Below are positions 36,484 to 44,424 of a DNA stretch of 64,000 bases, in pieces. This stretch comes from Nocardia rhamnosiphila NBRC 108938. GTDB taxonomy: Bacteria; Actinomycetota; Actinomycetes; Mycobacteriales; Mycobacteriaceae. The notes under the pieces are model-generated. The model did not search any database and was not told the DNA's origin. It saw only the letters and a program-made list of their open reading frames with translations. The position numbers and the translations under genes are program-made. The DNA lies in NCBI RefSeq assembly GCF_000720425.1, contig NZ_JOAJ01000001.1:496001-560000 (forward strand), read 5' to 3'. Numbering within the stretch: the first letter of the stretch is position 1; every line of letters starts with the position of its first letter.

Positions 36484-37314
36484 TCAGTGGCGCGCGATAC
36501 CCCGGCCGGGATCGCGCGTTGCGTGCAGCCGTCGATAGAGGGTGAGCCACGCGTCCGGCGGCACCAGGCCCACCGGCGCGTCGGCCGGTATCGCGGCGGC
36601 GGCACACGCCGCGGCGACCACGCGGGCGGGGTGGACGCGACGTAACGAGGCGGCGAGCGACCCGCCGACGCCGGTGAAACCGAGTTCGACCAGGCGCCGG
36701 TACTGCGCCTGGGACGCGGGAGGCAAGAGCGGAGTGGGACGGCGTGCGATGTGCAGCACCGCCCCGTCCACCCGCGGCACCGGGAAGAACTCCCGGCGGT
36801 CGATCCGCTCGCCCAGTGTCGGTTCCGACTCCGGCCAGTGGGTGACGGTCAATTTGGTCCATCGGCCGTAGTCGCCGCTGTGCTTGCGTGCGAATTCGTA
36901 TTGGGTGAGCAGTGTCGCGGAGGTGAGCCGCGGCGCGGCCAGGCACCAGCGCACGATATCGGTGCTCACCGCGAACGGGATGTTGGCAACCACGGCGAAC
37001 GGTTCGCGCGGCGCGACGACCGAGCGGAAATCCTGGTTCAGCACTCGGATACGGCGGTCACCGCAGTACCGGACGGCGAGCCGGCGGGCATAGTGCGGGT
37101 CCTTCTCGTAGGCCACCACCCGGGCCGCGGCGGGGAGTAGATGGCGGGTGAGCATACCGTCACCGGGACCGATCTCGAGGACGAGATCGTCGCGGCCGAT
37201 ACCGGAGGCCCGCACGATACGGCGAGCGACCCGGGGGTCGGTGAGAAAATTCTGGGAGAGCCGCTTGCGGGTCGCGGACGTGCGGGCACGCGGACCCTGG
37301 GCAGGGCGGGACAT
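36484..37314 (-). CDS. erm: 23S rRNA (adenine-N6) methyltransferase, Erm family
   Basis: A 276-residue SAM-dependent methyltransferase. It opens with RKRLSQNFLTDPRVARRIVR, then has the SAM motif VLEIGPGDGMLTRHLL, the catalytic NIPFAVST loop and EFARKHSGDYGRWTKLTV. The last is typical of actinobacterial Erm enzymes rather than KsgA, whose motif is NLPY-like. Erm enzymes methylate A2058 and lower binding of macrolides, lincosamides and streptogramin B. The start was set at MSRPAQG because GGAGG lies 5-6 nt upstream. A leader ORF and nested stems precede it. Which drugs matter here is not known. Confidence 0.88.
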   Translation of the reverse strand: MSRPAQGPRARTSATRKRLSQNFLTDPRVARRIVRASGIGRDDLVLEIGPGDGMLTRHLLPAAARVVAYEKDPHYARRLAVRYCGDRRIRVLNQDFRSVVAPREPFAVVANIPFAVSTDIVRWCLAAPRLTSATLLTQYEFARKHSGDYGRWTKLTVTHWPESEPTLGERIDRREFFPVPRVDGAVLHIARRPTPLLPPASQAQYRRLVELGFTGVGGSLAASLRRVHPARVVAAACAAAAIPADAPVGLVPPDAWLTLYRRLHATRDPGRGIARH

Positions 37315-37411
37315 GGGATCCTCCGAAGAGTGGGCCGAATCGTCAGACGCTGATTCGCCCGGACCCATGCCGGGGCAGAAGGCGGCGCGCAGTGGCGCCG
37401 AACGATCGCGA

Positions 37412-37439
37412 CGGCGCCGGTTCGAGTGAACCGGCGCCG
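37412..37439 (-). promoter_or_regulatory. 12-bp hairpin in the erm leader
   Basis: CGGCGCCGGTTC (37412-37423) and GAACCGGCGCCG (37428-37439) form a perfect 12-bp stem with a GAGT loop, about 100 nt ahead of the erm start. With the leader-ORF stems upstream it could be an attenuator. It could equally be a simple terminator of the MFS transcript. Confidence 0.55.
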
Positions 37440-37481
37440 CCTACCGCCGAGTGGTCCCGCGATGGGGACTGCCCGGATCGG

Positions 37482-37583
37482 TCAGCGGAGTGTGGGGTGC
37501 ACCGGCAGAGTCCGAGCTGCCGTGCGCTGCCGGATGTAATGCGCGCCGACCGCGCACACTCCGTTGCTGCCCAAAGATCCCAT
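37482..37583 (-). CDS. Candidate 33-codon leader peptide of erm
   Basis: An ATG with AGGG 9 nt upstream opens a 33-codon frame beginning MGSLGSNGVCAVGAHYIRQR and ending TLPVHPTLR. The frame contains almost the whole of a nested inverted repeat (37486-37563) and stops immediately after it. That is the arrangement of ribosome-stalling leaders upstream of many erm genes. The erm start is 167 nt downstream. Translation and stalling are inferred. Confidence 0.45.
   Translation of the reverse strand: MGSLGSNGVCAVGAHYIRQRTAARTLPVHPTLR
37486..37563 (-). promoter_or_regulatory. Nested, mutually exclusive inverted repeats in the erm leader
   Basis: The outer arms CGGAGTGTG (37486-37494) and CACACTCCG (37555-37563) are exact complements. 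Inside, CCGGCAG (37502-37508) can pair with CTGCCGG (37527-37533), or its GGCAG part with CTGCC at 37517-37521. Two alternative folds within a short ORF fit a translation-dependent switch. Confidence 0.55.
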
Positions 37584-37673
37584 GGGGCCATACCCTAGGC
37601 AGGCCCGGCGGACCGGTCCACCGAATTTCCGGTATCGCCGCCGCCGGGCCCGCAGGCTCATCGCCGCGAGAGA

Positions 37674-39155
37674 TCAGGCGGTTCCCGCGCCCTGGGGGCA
37701 CGGTATGTCATGCCGCCGGTCCGGCAGGGCGCCCAGATCCGCGAGTCCGGGCTCGACCGGGCCCGCCGCGCCGGTCGTCGCCGCGGCATCCGCACCGGCG
37801 CGGAAGCTACGGCTCAGTCGCCGGTAGTGCCGGCTGCCCAGCGCGTAGCCGGTGAAGAGCAGGCCGAGCAGACCCAGCAGGACGAAGACCAGTGCCATTC
37901 CGCGGGCCTCACCGGTGCCGAACCAGCCGCCGATCGAGCGGGCGCCCGGTCCGGTGGTCATGAACGGGATGAAGAAGAACTGGGCCAGCGGGCTGACGAG
38001 GAACGCGGTGAGCGGCGAGGCGGCCTGTTCGACGCTCTGCGCGAAGCCGAAGACTCGGCCCTGGCGCTGATAGGGCACAACCTTCTGCAGCACGGTTTGC
38101 TCGGCCGCCTCCGCGAACGGCATGAGCACCATGAACACGGCCATTCCGCCGATCAGCAGCAGAACGGAATCCTGGATCGGGAAGATCAGCATGACCGCCC
38201 ACAGGGCCAGATTGACGAGCAGGATCAACCGCACCGGGTTCGACGACGTCCCGGTGCGGGCCACCAGCAGCCCGCCGACGATCATCACCGCGCTGAGTGC
38301 TCCCCAGATGGCCCCCCACGCCTGGACCGACATCATCGACAGCGCGTACGGGTCCATCAGGGCCATGAGCCCGCCGAACAGCAGGTTGTTCAACGCCGAG
38401 AACACGATCAGCGGGACCATACCGGGGATCCCGCGGATGACTCGGACGGTCCCGCGCAGATCGACCCGTTGCGGTTCGCCCGCGGCGGCGGCGTGGGCCA
38501 GCGATTCCGGCAGTATCAATCCGCGCAGGTGCACCACCGCGATGGTGAGCACGACAACGGCCAGTACCAGCACGCCCAGCATGCCGTTCCAGCCGACCAG
38601 CAGCGCACTCGCCACCGAGGTGACCAGGTGGGAGATACCGGTCGTCGTCCCGACCAGCCCGTTGGCCCGATCCCGGTGGCGTTCGTCGAACATGGCGGTG
38701 ACCACGGTGGGCAGCGCGATCGTGCGCAGACTACCGGCGATCACCCCGCTCATCGCGAGAACCACGAAGACCCACAGCCGGACACTCGCCGGATCACGCC
38801 ATTCCTCGGCCGGGGTGATCGAATAGTAGACCAGCGCGACGGCGTAGATTCCCAGCGAGACGAGCGCGGACACCTGCATGACGCTCTTCTTGCGGTGGTG
38901 GTCGACGATGCTGCCGAACCACACCCCGGTGCCGGCCATGGCGACCAGGAAGATGCCGGCGATCATTCCGGTGGCGAAGACCGATCGGGTCTCCAGGTAC
39001 ACGAAGAACGTGATGCCGAACCAGACGGTGAAGTTGATGAACGACACCAGCAGCACGTTCACCAGCAGTTGCGTGAAGGTTCGCACGATGGGGTCGCCGA
39101 AATCGAGACGGGCCGCGGGCTCGGCGGCGGAGCGCCGGGTGGATTCCATAGTCAT
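37674..39155 (-). CDS. MFS exporter, DHA3 (MefA-like) type
   Basis: A 493-residue transporter with about twelve hydrophobic segments. The first is QLLVNVLLVSFINFTVWFGI and the signature loop after helix 2 is GSIVDHHRKKSVM. DHA3 members include macrolide exporters of the Mef group, and this gene directly precedes the erm gene on the same strand, with about 360 bp between. Substrate is inferred from that context only. CGAGG lies 12 nt before the chosen ATG. The C-terminal ~50 residues are hydrophilic. Confidence 0.75.
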   Translation of the reverse strand: MTMESTRRSAAEPAARLDFGDPIVRTFTQLLVNVLLVSFINFTVWFGITFFVYLETRSVFATGMIAGIFLVAMAGTGVWFGSIVDHHRKKSVMQVSALVSLGIYAVALVYYSITPAEEWRDPASVRLWVFVVLAMSGVIAGSLRTIALPTVVTAMFDERHRDRANGLVGTTTGISHLVTSVASALLVGWNGMLGVLVLAVVVLTIAVVHLRGLILPESLAHAAAAGEPQRVDLRGTVRVIRGIPGMVPLIVFSALNNLLFGGLMALMDPYALSMMSVQAWGAIWGALSAVMIVGGLLVARTGTSSNPVRLILLVNLALWAVMLIFPIQDSVLLLIGGMAVFMVLMPFAEAAEQTVLQKVVPYQRQGRVFGFAQSVEQAASPLTAFLVSPLAQFFFIPFMTTGPGARSIGGWFGTGEARGMALVFVLLGLLGLLFTGYALGSRHYRRLSRSFRAGADAAATTGAAGPVEPGLADLGALPDRRHDIPCPQGAGTA

Positions 39156-39276
39156 GTACTCAACAACCTCGACATTGGTTCAGGTCAAGGGGTGACCTGC
39201 TGGAAGTATCACCACCTCTGACCGCCGCCGCCATCGAAAATGATCGGTGTCCGTGGAAATGCCCGCTCGGTGTCGC

Positions 39277-40989
39277 TCACCGGCGCGCGGTAGGCACCGC
39301 GAAGGAGTCGGTGATCTGGGCGGCATTGGCGAGGACCTCTTCGGCGACGGCCTGGGTCCGCCACATCCGCGCCTCGGGGACGGCGCCGCGTTGCTCGAGC
39401 AGGTCGGCGAGGCAGGCCATGGACCGGATATGCCGACGCCCCGCCGCGACCCGCCACCAGCGTTGCGCGGCATCGAATTCGTCGTGCCGGTAATAGAGTG
39501 CGCCCAAATCGTAGGCGGCACCCAGATGTCCGGCGTCGGCGGCTTCGGCCCACCACCGCGCGGCCTGCTCGTCGTCTCCCGCCGCGCACCGGGCCGCGCC
39601 CAGATCGTAGAGCCGGTCCGGGCTGCCGGTGGCGGCTGCGCTCTCGTCGGCCGGAAACGGGGCGAGTGAACCGTCGGCGATGGTATCGGCCGCCGAGGAT
39701 TCGTCATCGGTGGCCATCGGGTCGTCCTCCGGGATGCCGTGGGCGGCTCGCGACGTGGTGAAATAGGCGGTGGTCAGGGGGAATACGGACGGTTCGCCGC
39801 CGGCGCGCGACTCCCGGACCGGTTCCGGGCCGTAATCCGGCAGGTCCGCCCCACTGATCACCGGGACCAGGCCGGTCTGGTCCGGAGAGTCGGCCCAGCC
39901 GTGGGTGGCGGCCGGATCGGCGTCGGTATTGTCCGCGGAGTTCCGCAGATACCACTGTTCGGGGCCGGTGAGCAGCGTGGCCGGGCCGGAAAACGTGAGC
40001 GCGGGCAGGGGATCGGGGACCGGTTCGTCGAACAGGGACGAGTAGTCGAAGAATTCCTCGAGGCCGTCCAGGGGTTCGATGAGAATATCGGCACCGCCGA
40101 CGTCCGGAGAGTGCAGGACCAGATCCGCGAGACTGCACGGGTAGCCTTCCGGTTCGCCGCTGTCCGCGACGGGGCGCCCGGAGCCCGCGGCGCGATGTCC
40201 CGGGACGGCGAGGGCCGTGGTCGTACCGACGGCGGTCGGGCGCGGAATCCTTGCCCCGCCGGATGCGTCGCGCGTGGCGGGCACGGATACCGACGGTACG
40301 ACGCCCGTCCCCGGAGTGAACAGCCGCGGATGCGGATCCAGCGGGGTACTGCGGACCTCGACCACCAGATCCGCGAAATGCGGTGGTCCCTCGCCCATAC
40401 TGCACCACAGCACGGTGCGGTCGTTATCGGTGCGTTCGACCACGATGCCGTAGTTTCCCGACCAGGACCGCGGTTCCCCGGTGGCATCGGCCCAGACCGG
40501 GGTCAGGACGAAGAGCGTACCGGGGGAGTTCGCGGTCAGATCGAAGGTGATCCCCCGTTCCAGGGCGTCGCGCCAGATGTCGACACCGGCCAGCCGGCGA
40601 CCGTCGATATCGATGTACCCGTCCACCATGGACAGACCGATGCCGACGCCGGTCAGCCCGGCGGGCGGCGTGGCCGACAGCAGGGTGACCGTGAGCGCCG
40701 CTGTCGTGGTGGACAACTGCTCGCTGTAGAGCGGGTGGACCGTCGCGCCCTCCCAGTCGATCGGTTCGGCGCTGCGATAGCGGAACGCCAGGGCCGGATC
40801 GTCGGTGAGTGGGTCCGCCGGGGCCCCGGTGGCGGTCGGCGTGTCGAGCGTGTCGCCCGTCAGCAACGGTGTGGCATCGAGGCGCATGCGGCGTAGATAC
40901 CTCGGTAGTTGTCCGGCACGCGGTGCCGAAGCGGGCATATCAGCCTGCGATGGAACAACTCCGGTCGACGACGATACCGGATCGAACAT
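39277..40989 (-). CDS. Large hypothetical protein with C-terminal Sel1/TPR-like repeats
   Basis: A 570-residue acidic protein without signal peptide. The N-terminal ~200 residues form a probable beta-rich domain (GLSMVDGYIDIDGRRLAGVD). The middle ~220 residues are Pro/Asp/Thr-rich and probably disordered. The C-terminus has at least two Sel1-like repeats (YDLGAARCAAGDDEQAARWW then YDLGALYYRHDEFDAAQRWW), which bind protein partners. The start MFDPVSSSTG has a weak AAAGG site. A GTG at 41109 would add 40 residues. I do not recognise its function. It is upstream of and co-directional with the MFS and erm genes. Confidence 0.7.
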   Translation of the reverse strand: MFDPVSSSTGVVPSQADMPASAPRAGQLPRYLRRMRLDATPLLTGDTLDTPTATGAPADPLTDDPALAFRYRSAEPIDWEGATVHPLYSEQLSTTTAALTVTLLSATPPAGLTGVGIGLSMVDGYIDIDGRRLAGVDIWRDALERGITFDLTANSPGTLFVLTPVWADATGEPRSWSGNYGIVVERTDNDRTVLWCSMGEGPPHFADLVVEVRSTPLDPHPRLFTPGTGVVPSVSVPATRDASGGARIPRPTAVGTTTALAVPGHRAAGSGRPVADSGEPEGYPCSLADLVLHSPDVGGADILIEPLDGLEEFFDYSSLFDEPVPDPLPALTFSGPATLLTGPEQWYLRNSADNTDADPAATHGWADSPDQTGLVPVISGADLPDYGPEPVRESRAGGEPSVFPLTTAYFTTSRAAHGIPEDDPMATDDESSAADTIADGSLAPFPADESAAATGSPDRLYDLGAARCAAGDDEQAARWWAEAADAGHLGAAYDLGALYYRHDEFDAAQRWWRVAAGRRHIRSMACLADLLEQRGAVPEARMWRTQAVAEEVLANAAQITDSFAVPTARR

Positions 40990-41123
40990 ATCCTGCCCCG
41001 CCTTTCCCACCGCTCCCGTTGACCCCGCAGCAATGCGGTGGCTATACCGTACTAGCCGGATCCCTCGCGCGGGGGGCGATTTGGTGGGCGACAACACGTT
41101 CGCCTGCACGATATCGAATTCTT

Positions 41124-41154
41124 ATTTATGTGTAACCGACGGTTACACATAAAT
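41124..41154. promoter_or_regulatory. Perfect 31-bp palindrome in the divergent Sel1-gene/phoD region
   Basis: ATTTATGTGTAACC (41124-41137), GAC, then GGTTACACATAAAT (41141-41154): a 14-bp perfect inverted repeat with a 3-bp spacer, markedly AT-rich in a GC-rich genome. It lies between the divergent Sel1-repeat gene and phoD. This is most likely an operator for a dimeric TetR/GntR-type repressor encoded elsewhere. Confidence 0.7.
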
Positions 41155-41348
41155 CGAGGAACGCTCGAATTTGGGATGAGTGCCGAGAACCGGCGAACAC
41201 CGACACTTTACATCAGGCGAAGCTCCATGTCGTCCTACCGCTGTCCGGAGCCTGCCGCGCGACCCGATCCGGCAACGCTCGTCCGATGGTCACCGGGTCG
41301 TCATCCGGGCGCCACGGGGTGGTCGGCCGGGTGCGGGATCCATGAAAC

Positions 41349-42950
41349 ATGGACACCACACGCAGGCGTTTCCTCGCCGGGGGAGCCGCGGCGTCCCTGC
41401 TGCTCGCCGGAACGACGGCGGCGGGCAGCGCGCGGTTCCGGGCGCCCCGGGTCCTGGGTGATCCGTTCACGCTGGGTGTCGCCTCCGGTGATCCCACCCC
41501 CGACGGGATGGTCCTGTGGACGCGGCTGGCTCCCGACCCCGGCGCCCCGGACGGGTCGGGTGGGATGGGCCACGCGCCGGTGACCGTCGACTACGAAGTC
41601 GCCCACGACGACCGGTTCCGGCAGGTCGTGCACCGCGGTGCCGTCGTCGCCGATCGCGCTCTGGGCCATTCGGTGCATCCGGAGGTCCGCGGCCTCGAAC
41701 CGGCCCGCTGGTACTACTACCGGTTCCGGGCCGGGCCGGCGATCTCCGCGACCGGCCGTACCCGGACCGCGCCCGCGGCCGGGCGTCCGGTCCCTCGGTT
41801 GCGCTTCGCGTTCGCCTCCTGCCAGGCATGGAACGACGGGCACTACACGGCCTACGACCATATGGCCGCGGAAGACCTGGACCTCGTCGTGCACCTCGGC
41901 GATTACCTCTACGAATATCCGATCGCGCGCGACCGCCCGGGTACCCCGATCGAGCCCGGGTTGCGCCACGAGCCGCGCGACCTCGCCGGCTATCGAATGC
42001 ACTACGCCTGGTACAAAGCCGATCCCGCCCTGCGGCGCGCGCATGCCGCGTTCCCGTGGCTGATCACCATGGATGATCACGAACTGGCCGACGACTGGGC
42101 GGGCGAGGCGGCACGCGTATCGGTGGATCGCGATCGGCTGGCGCCGATCTTCCGGGCCCGCCGGGCGGCGGCGTTCCAGGCGATGTACGAACATCAGCCG
42201 CTGCGCCTGGCGCAGTTGCCCTCCGGCCCGCGGATCCGGATGCACCGGCGCTACCGATTCGGCGATCTGGCCGAGTTCACGATGCTGGACACCCGTCAGT
42301 TCCGCCGCGGTGACTCGATTCTCGGAGCGCGCCAACGGGATTGGCTGATAGACAGTTTCGCGAACTCCGCCGCGCGCTGGCAGGTCTTGGGTAATCAGGT
42401 GGTGCTCGGTCGTACCGATCACGATGCGGGCCCCGCCGCAATGCTGTCCGCCGACGCCTGGGACGGCTATCCCGCCGAACGTGCCGCCGTGCTGGCCGCC
42501 GCCGCGCGGTCGGTGCGCAACCTGGTGGTGATCACCGGCGACCGGCACGAGAACTACGCCGCCGATCTACGGGCCGACCCCGCCGACCCCCGTACCCCGG
42601 TGGTGGCGGCGGAATTCACCGGAACCTCGATCACCAGCGGCGGCGACGGTATCGATATCGGCGGACGCGGCACCGAACTGCTCGCGGCCAATCCCGATCT
42701 GAAGTTCTGCAACGGGCAGCGCGGTTACGCCCGGGTCGAGGTGGACGCACAGGAATGGCGCACCGACTTCCGGGTGCTGCCCTATGTGAGTCGTCCGGGT
42801 GCGCCGATCTCGACCCGCGCCTCCTACGTGGTCGAGGATGCGGTGCCCGGGGTGCGTCCGGTCCGGGACCACCGACCGCTGTCCAGGCCGGCGGCACGGC
42901 AGGTGCCGGCCGGCTCAGCGGCCGGTGGGCAGCCGGAGGACGCGCGATGA
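41349..42950 (+). CDS. phoD: PhoD-type alkaline phosphatase/phosphodiesterase, Tat-exported
   Basis: A 533-residue secreted metalloenzyme. The N-terminus TTRRRFLAGGAAASLLLAG is a twin-arginine signal peptide. Family motifs are FTLGVASGDPTPDGMVLWTR, FAFASCQAWNDGHYTAY, HLGDYLYEYP, DDHELADDW and TGDRHENYAADL, which supply iron and calcium ligands. It releases phosphate from organic esters outside the membrane. PhoD genes often answer to phosphate starvation, but no PhoP box was seen. The nearby 31-bp palindrome suggests a different regulator. It converges with the P450 gene. Confidence 0.92.
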   Translation: MDTTRRRFLAGGAAASLLLAGTTAAGSARFRAPRVLGDPFTLGVASGDPTPDGMVLWTRLAPDPGAPDGSGGMGHAPVTVDYEVAHDDRFRQVVHRGAVVADRALGHSVHPEVRGLEPARWYYYRFRAGPAISATGRTRTAPAAGRPVPRLRFAFASCQAWNDGHYTAYDHMAAEDLDLVVHLGDYLYEYPIARDRPGTPIEPGLRHEPRDLAGYRMHYAWYKADPALRRAHAAFPWLITMDDHELADDWAGEAARVSVDRDRLAPIFRARRAAAFQAMYEHQPLRLAQLPSGPRIRMHRRYRFGDLAEFTMLDTRQFRRGDSILGARQRDWLIDSFANSAARWQVLGNQVVLGRTDHDAGPAAMLSADAWDGYPAERAAVLAAAARSVRNLVVITGDRHENYAADLRADPADPRTPVVAAEFTGTSITSGGDGIDIGGRGTELLAANPDLKFCNGQRGYARVEVDAQEWRTDFRVLPYVSRPGAPISTRASYVVEDAVPGVRPVRDHRPLSRPAARQVPAGSAAGGQPEDAR

Positions 42951-42965
42951 ACAGCGGCCGGCGGG

Positions 42966-44222
42966 TCAGAGGACGGTCATACCGGGGGTGGGCGGGAAGG
43001 TGACCGGGAGGGCGGTGAGCGCACGCTGGAACGGTCCCGGTCGCCAGACCGGTTCGTCCGGGCCGAATTCCGGGCGGAGATCCGGCAGGGCGTCCAGCAA
43101 CTGGTCGACGGCCTCTTCGGCGAGCAGATAGGTGATGGACCGTGCCTGCTCCGGACAGGCGTGCGCGCCGGCGCCCCAGGCCAGATCCGTGCCGTGACCC
43201 GGATGGTGGGCGGCCGCGCGTTCGGGATCGTCGTGGCAGGCCCCCGCACTGATGAGTACCGGCTGATCGGCGGGCAGCCACACATCCTCGATCAGCACCG
43301 GCAGCGGGGGATAGACGATGCTGTGATGTGCCAGCGGCGGGTCGGTCGCCAGCACCTCCTCCAGCGCCGCGCGGGTCGGCGGTGCGAAGCCCACCTGGTT
43401 GGTCGTGAACCGCGGGTCGAGCAGTATCAGCAGCAGCGTGTTGGCGATGAGATCACGGGTCGGCTCGACCCCCGCCTGATAGACGGCGAGCAGCTGGTCG
43501 ACCAGTTCGGCGTCCGACAGTTCCGCCGGATGGTCGAGGAGGCGGGTGGCGATGTCGTCACCCGGTTCGGCGCGTTTGGCCGCGACCAGTTCGGCGAGGG
43601 CGGCGTCGGCCTCGGCCGCGGCATCCTCGTCGGTGCGCATAGCGAATACGGCGGTGAGCGCCGGCGTCAGCCGGTCGGCGAGCGCGGGCGGGCAACCGAC
43701 CGATTCGCCGAGCACCCGGAACACCAGCGGTGTGACGTACCGGTCGAGGAGATCGGCGCCGCCGTCGGCGCAGAACTCGTTGATCAGCTCGACCGCGGCC
43801 CGCGCGGTCATCGCGCGCAGCGCGTGCGGATCGACACCGGCGAGTGCCGCGACCGTCACCGAACGATAGCGCTCGTGCTCGGTATCGTCGGTGCGCAGCG
43901 TATTCGGGCGATGGCGCATCATCGCGACGATGGGCAGGCCCGCGGGCACCTTCTGCTGCCAGGCGCGCGGGTCGGCCGGGAAATGCGTGGGATCGGCAAG
44001 AATGCGCAGGGCGGTGCGGTAGCCGAGGACCAGGGTGGCGGGCACCCCGGGCGCGAGGTCCACCGGAGCCAGCGATCCGTGCCGGGCGCGCATCTGCCGG
44101 TAGCAACCGTGTGGATCGGCGGCGAACTCGGCGGTGTAGATGGGGATCCGGGACGCGCTGGTCTCGGTGGCGGCATGTCTACCGCGTCTGTGCGCCGGCT
44201 GCAGCCGGGTCGGCCCTGTCAC
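42966..44222 (-). CDS. Cytochrome P450 lacking the ExxR arginine (CYP157-like)
   Basis: A 418-residue P450-fold protein. The heme region is LAWGAGAHACPEQARS with Cys356 as thiolate ligand, but the usual Gly after CxG is Glu. The I-helix reads YQAGVEPTRD. In the K-helix the sequence is ALEEVLATDPP, so the ExxR arginine is replaced by Ala. CYP157 enzymes of Streptomyces, often associated with conservons, are known for losing ExxR and having HxCP. The start was set at the GTG with AGGGGG 8 nt upstream. An upstream GTG (44255) sits in a hairpin loop. It is the last gene of the type III PKS cluster. Substrate is unknown. Confidence 0.8.
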   Translation of the reverse strand: MTGPTRLQPAHRRGRHAATETSASRIPIYTAEFAADPHGCYRQMRARHGSLAPVDLAPGVPATLVLGYRTALRILADPTHFPADPRAWQQKVPAGLPIVAMMRHRPNTLRTDDTEHERYRSVTVAALAGVDPHALRAMTARAAVELINEFCADGGADLLDRYVTPLVFRVLGESVGCPPALADRLTPALTAVFAMRTDEDAAAEADAALAELVAAKRAEPGDDIATRLLDHPAELSDAELVDQLLAVYQAGVEPTRDLIANTLLLILLDPRFTTNQVGFAPPTRAALEEVLATDPPLAHHSIVYPPLPVLIEDVWLPADQPVLISAGACHDDPERAAAHHPGHGTDLAWGAGAHACPEQARSITYLLAEEAVDQLLDALPDLRPEFGPDEPVWRPGPFQRALTALPVTFPPTPGMTVL

Positions 44223-44244
44223 TCGAGGTACCCCCTGAGGTCGT

Positions 44245-44263
44245 GCGCCCGGCACCCGGGCGC
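44245..44263 (-). repeat. 8-bp hairpin at the P450 gene start
   Basis: GCGCCCGG (44245-44252) and CCGGGCGC (44256-44263) flank a 3-nt loop that is the alternative GTG codon at 44255. It would hide that codon and may modulate translation, or weakly terminate between the ABC exporter and P450 genes. Confidence 0.4.
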
Positions 44264-44424
44264 GACTGTACTCCGGCCGCAGCGGGTTCCCCTGCTCGAA
44301 AGCGCTCGGCCGGTACGCCTTTCGCGTCTGGCGAGAGATGATACCCAGGCCGTTGCGGAAGTCGCATGCGAACCGCCCGGCGTTTCGGCCTCGTCCGCCC
44401 GGTCTTGCGCAAGGGCGCAGGCGA

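Noticed and set aside
37674..39155. Firm assignment of the MFS protein as a macrolide exporter
   Set aside because: Only the neighbourhood with erm supports it. The sequence alone shows a DHA3-type exporter of unknown substrate.
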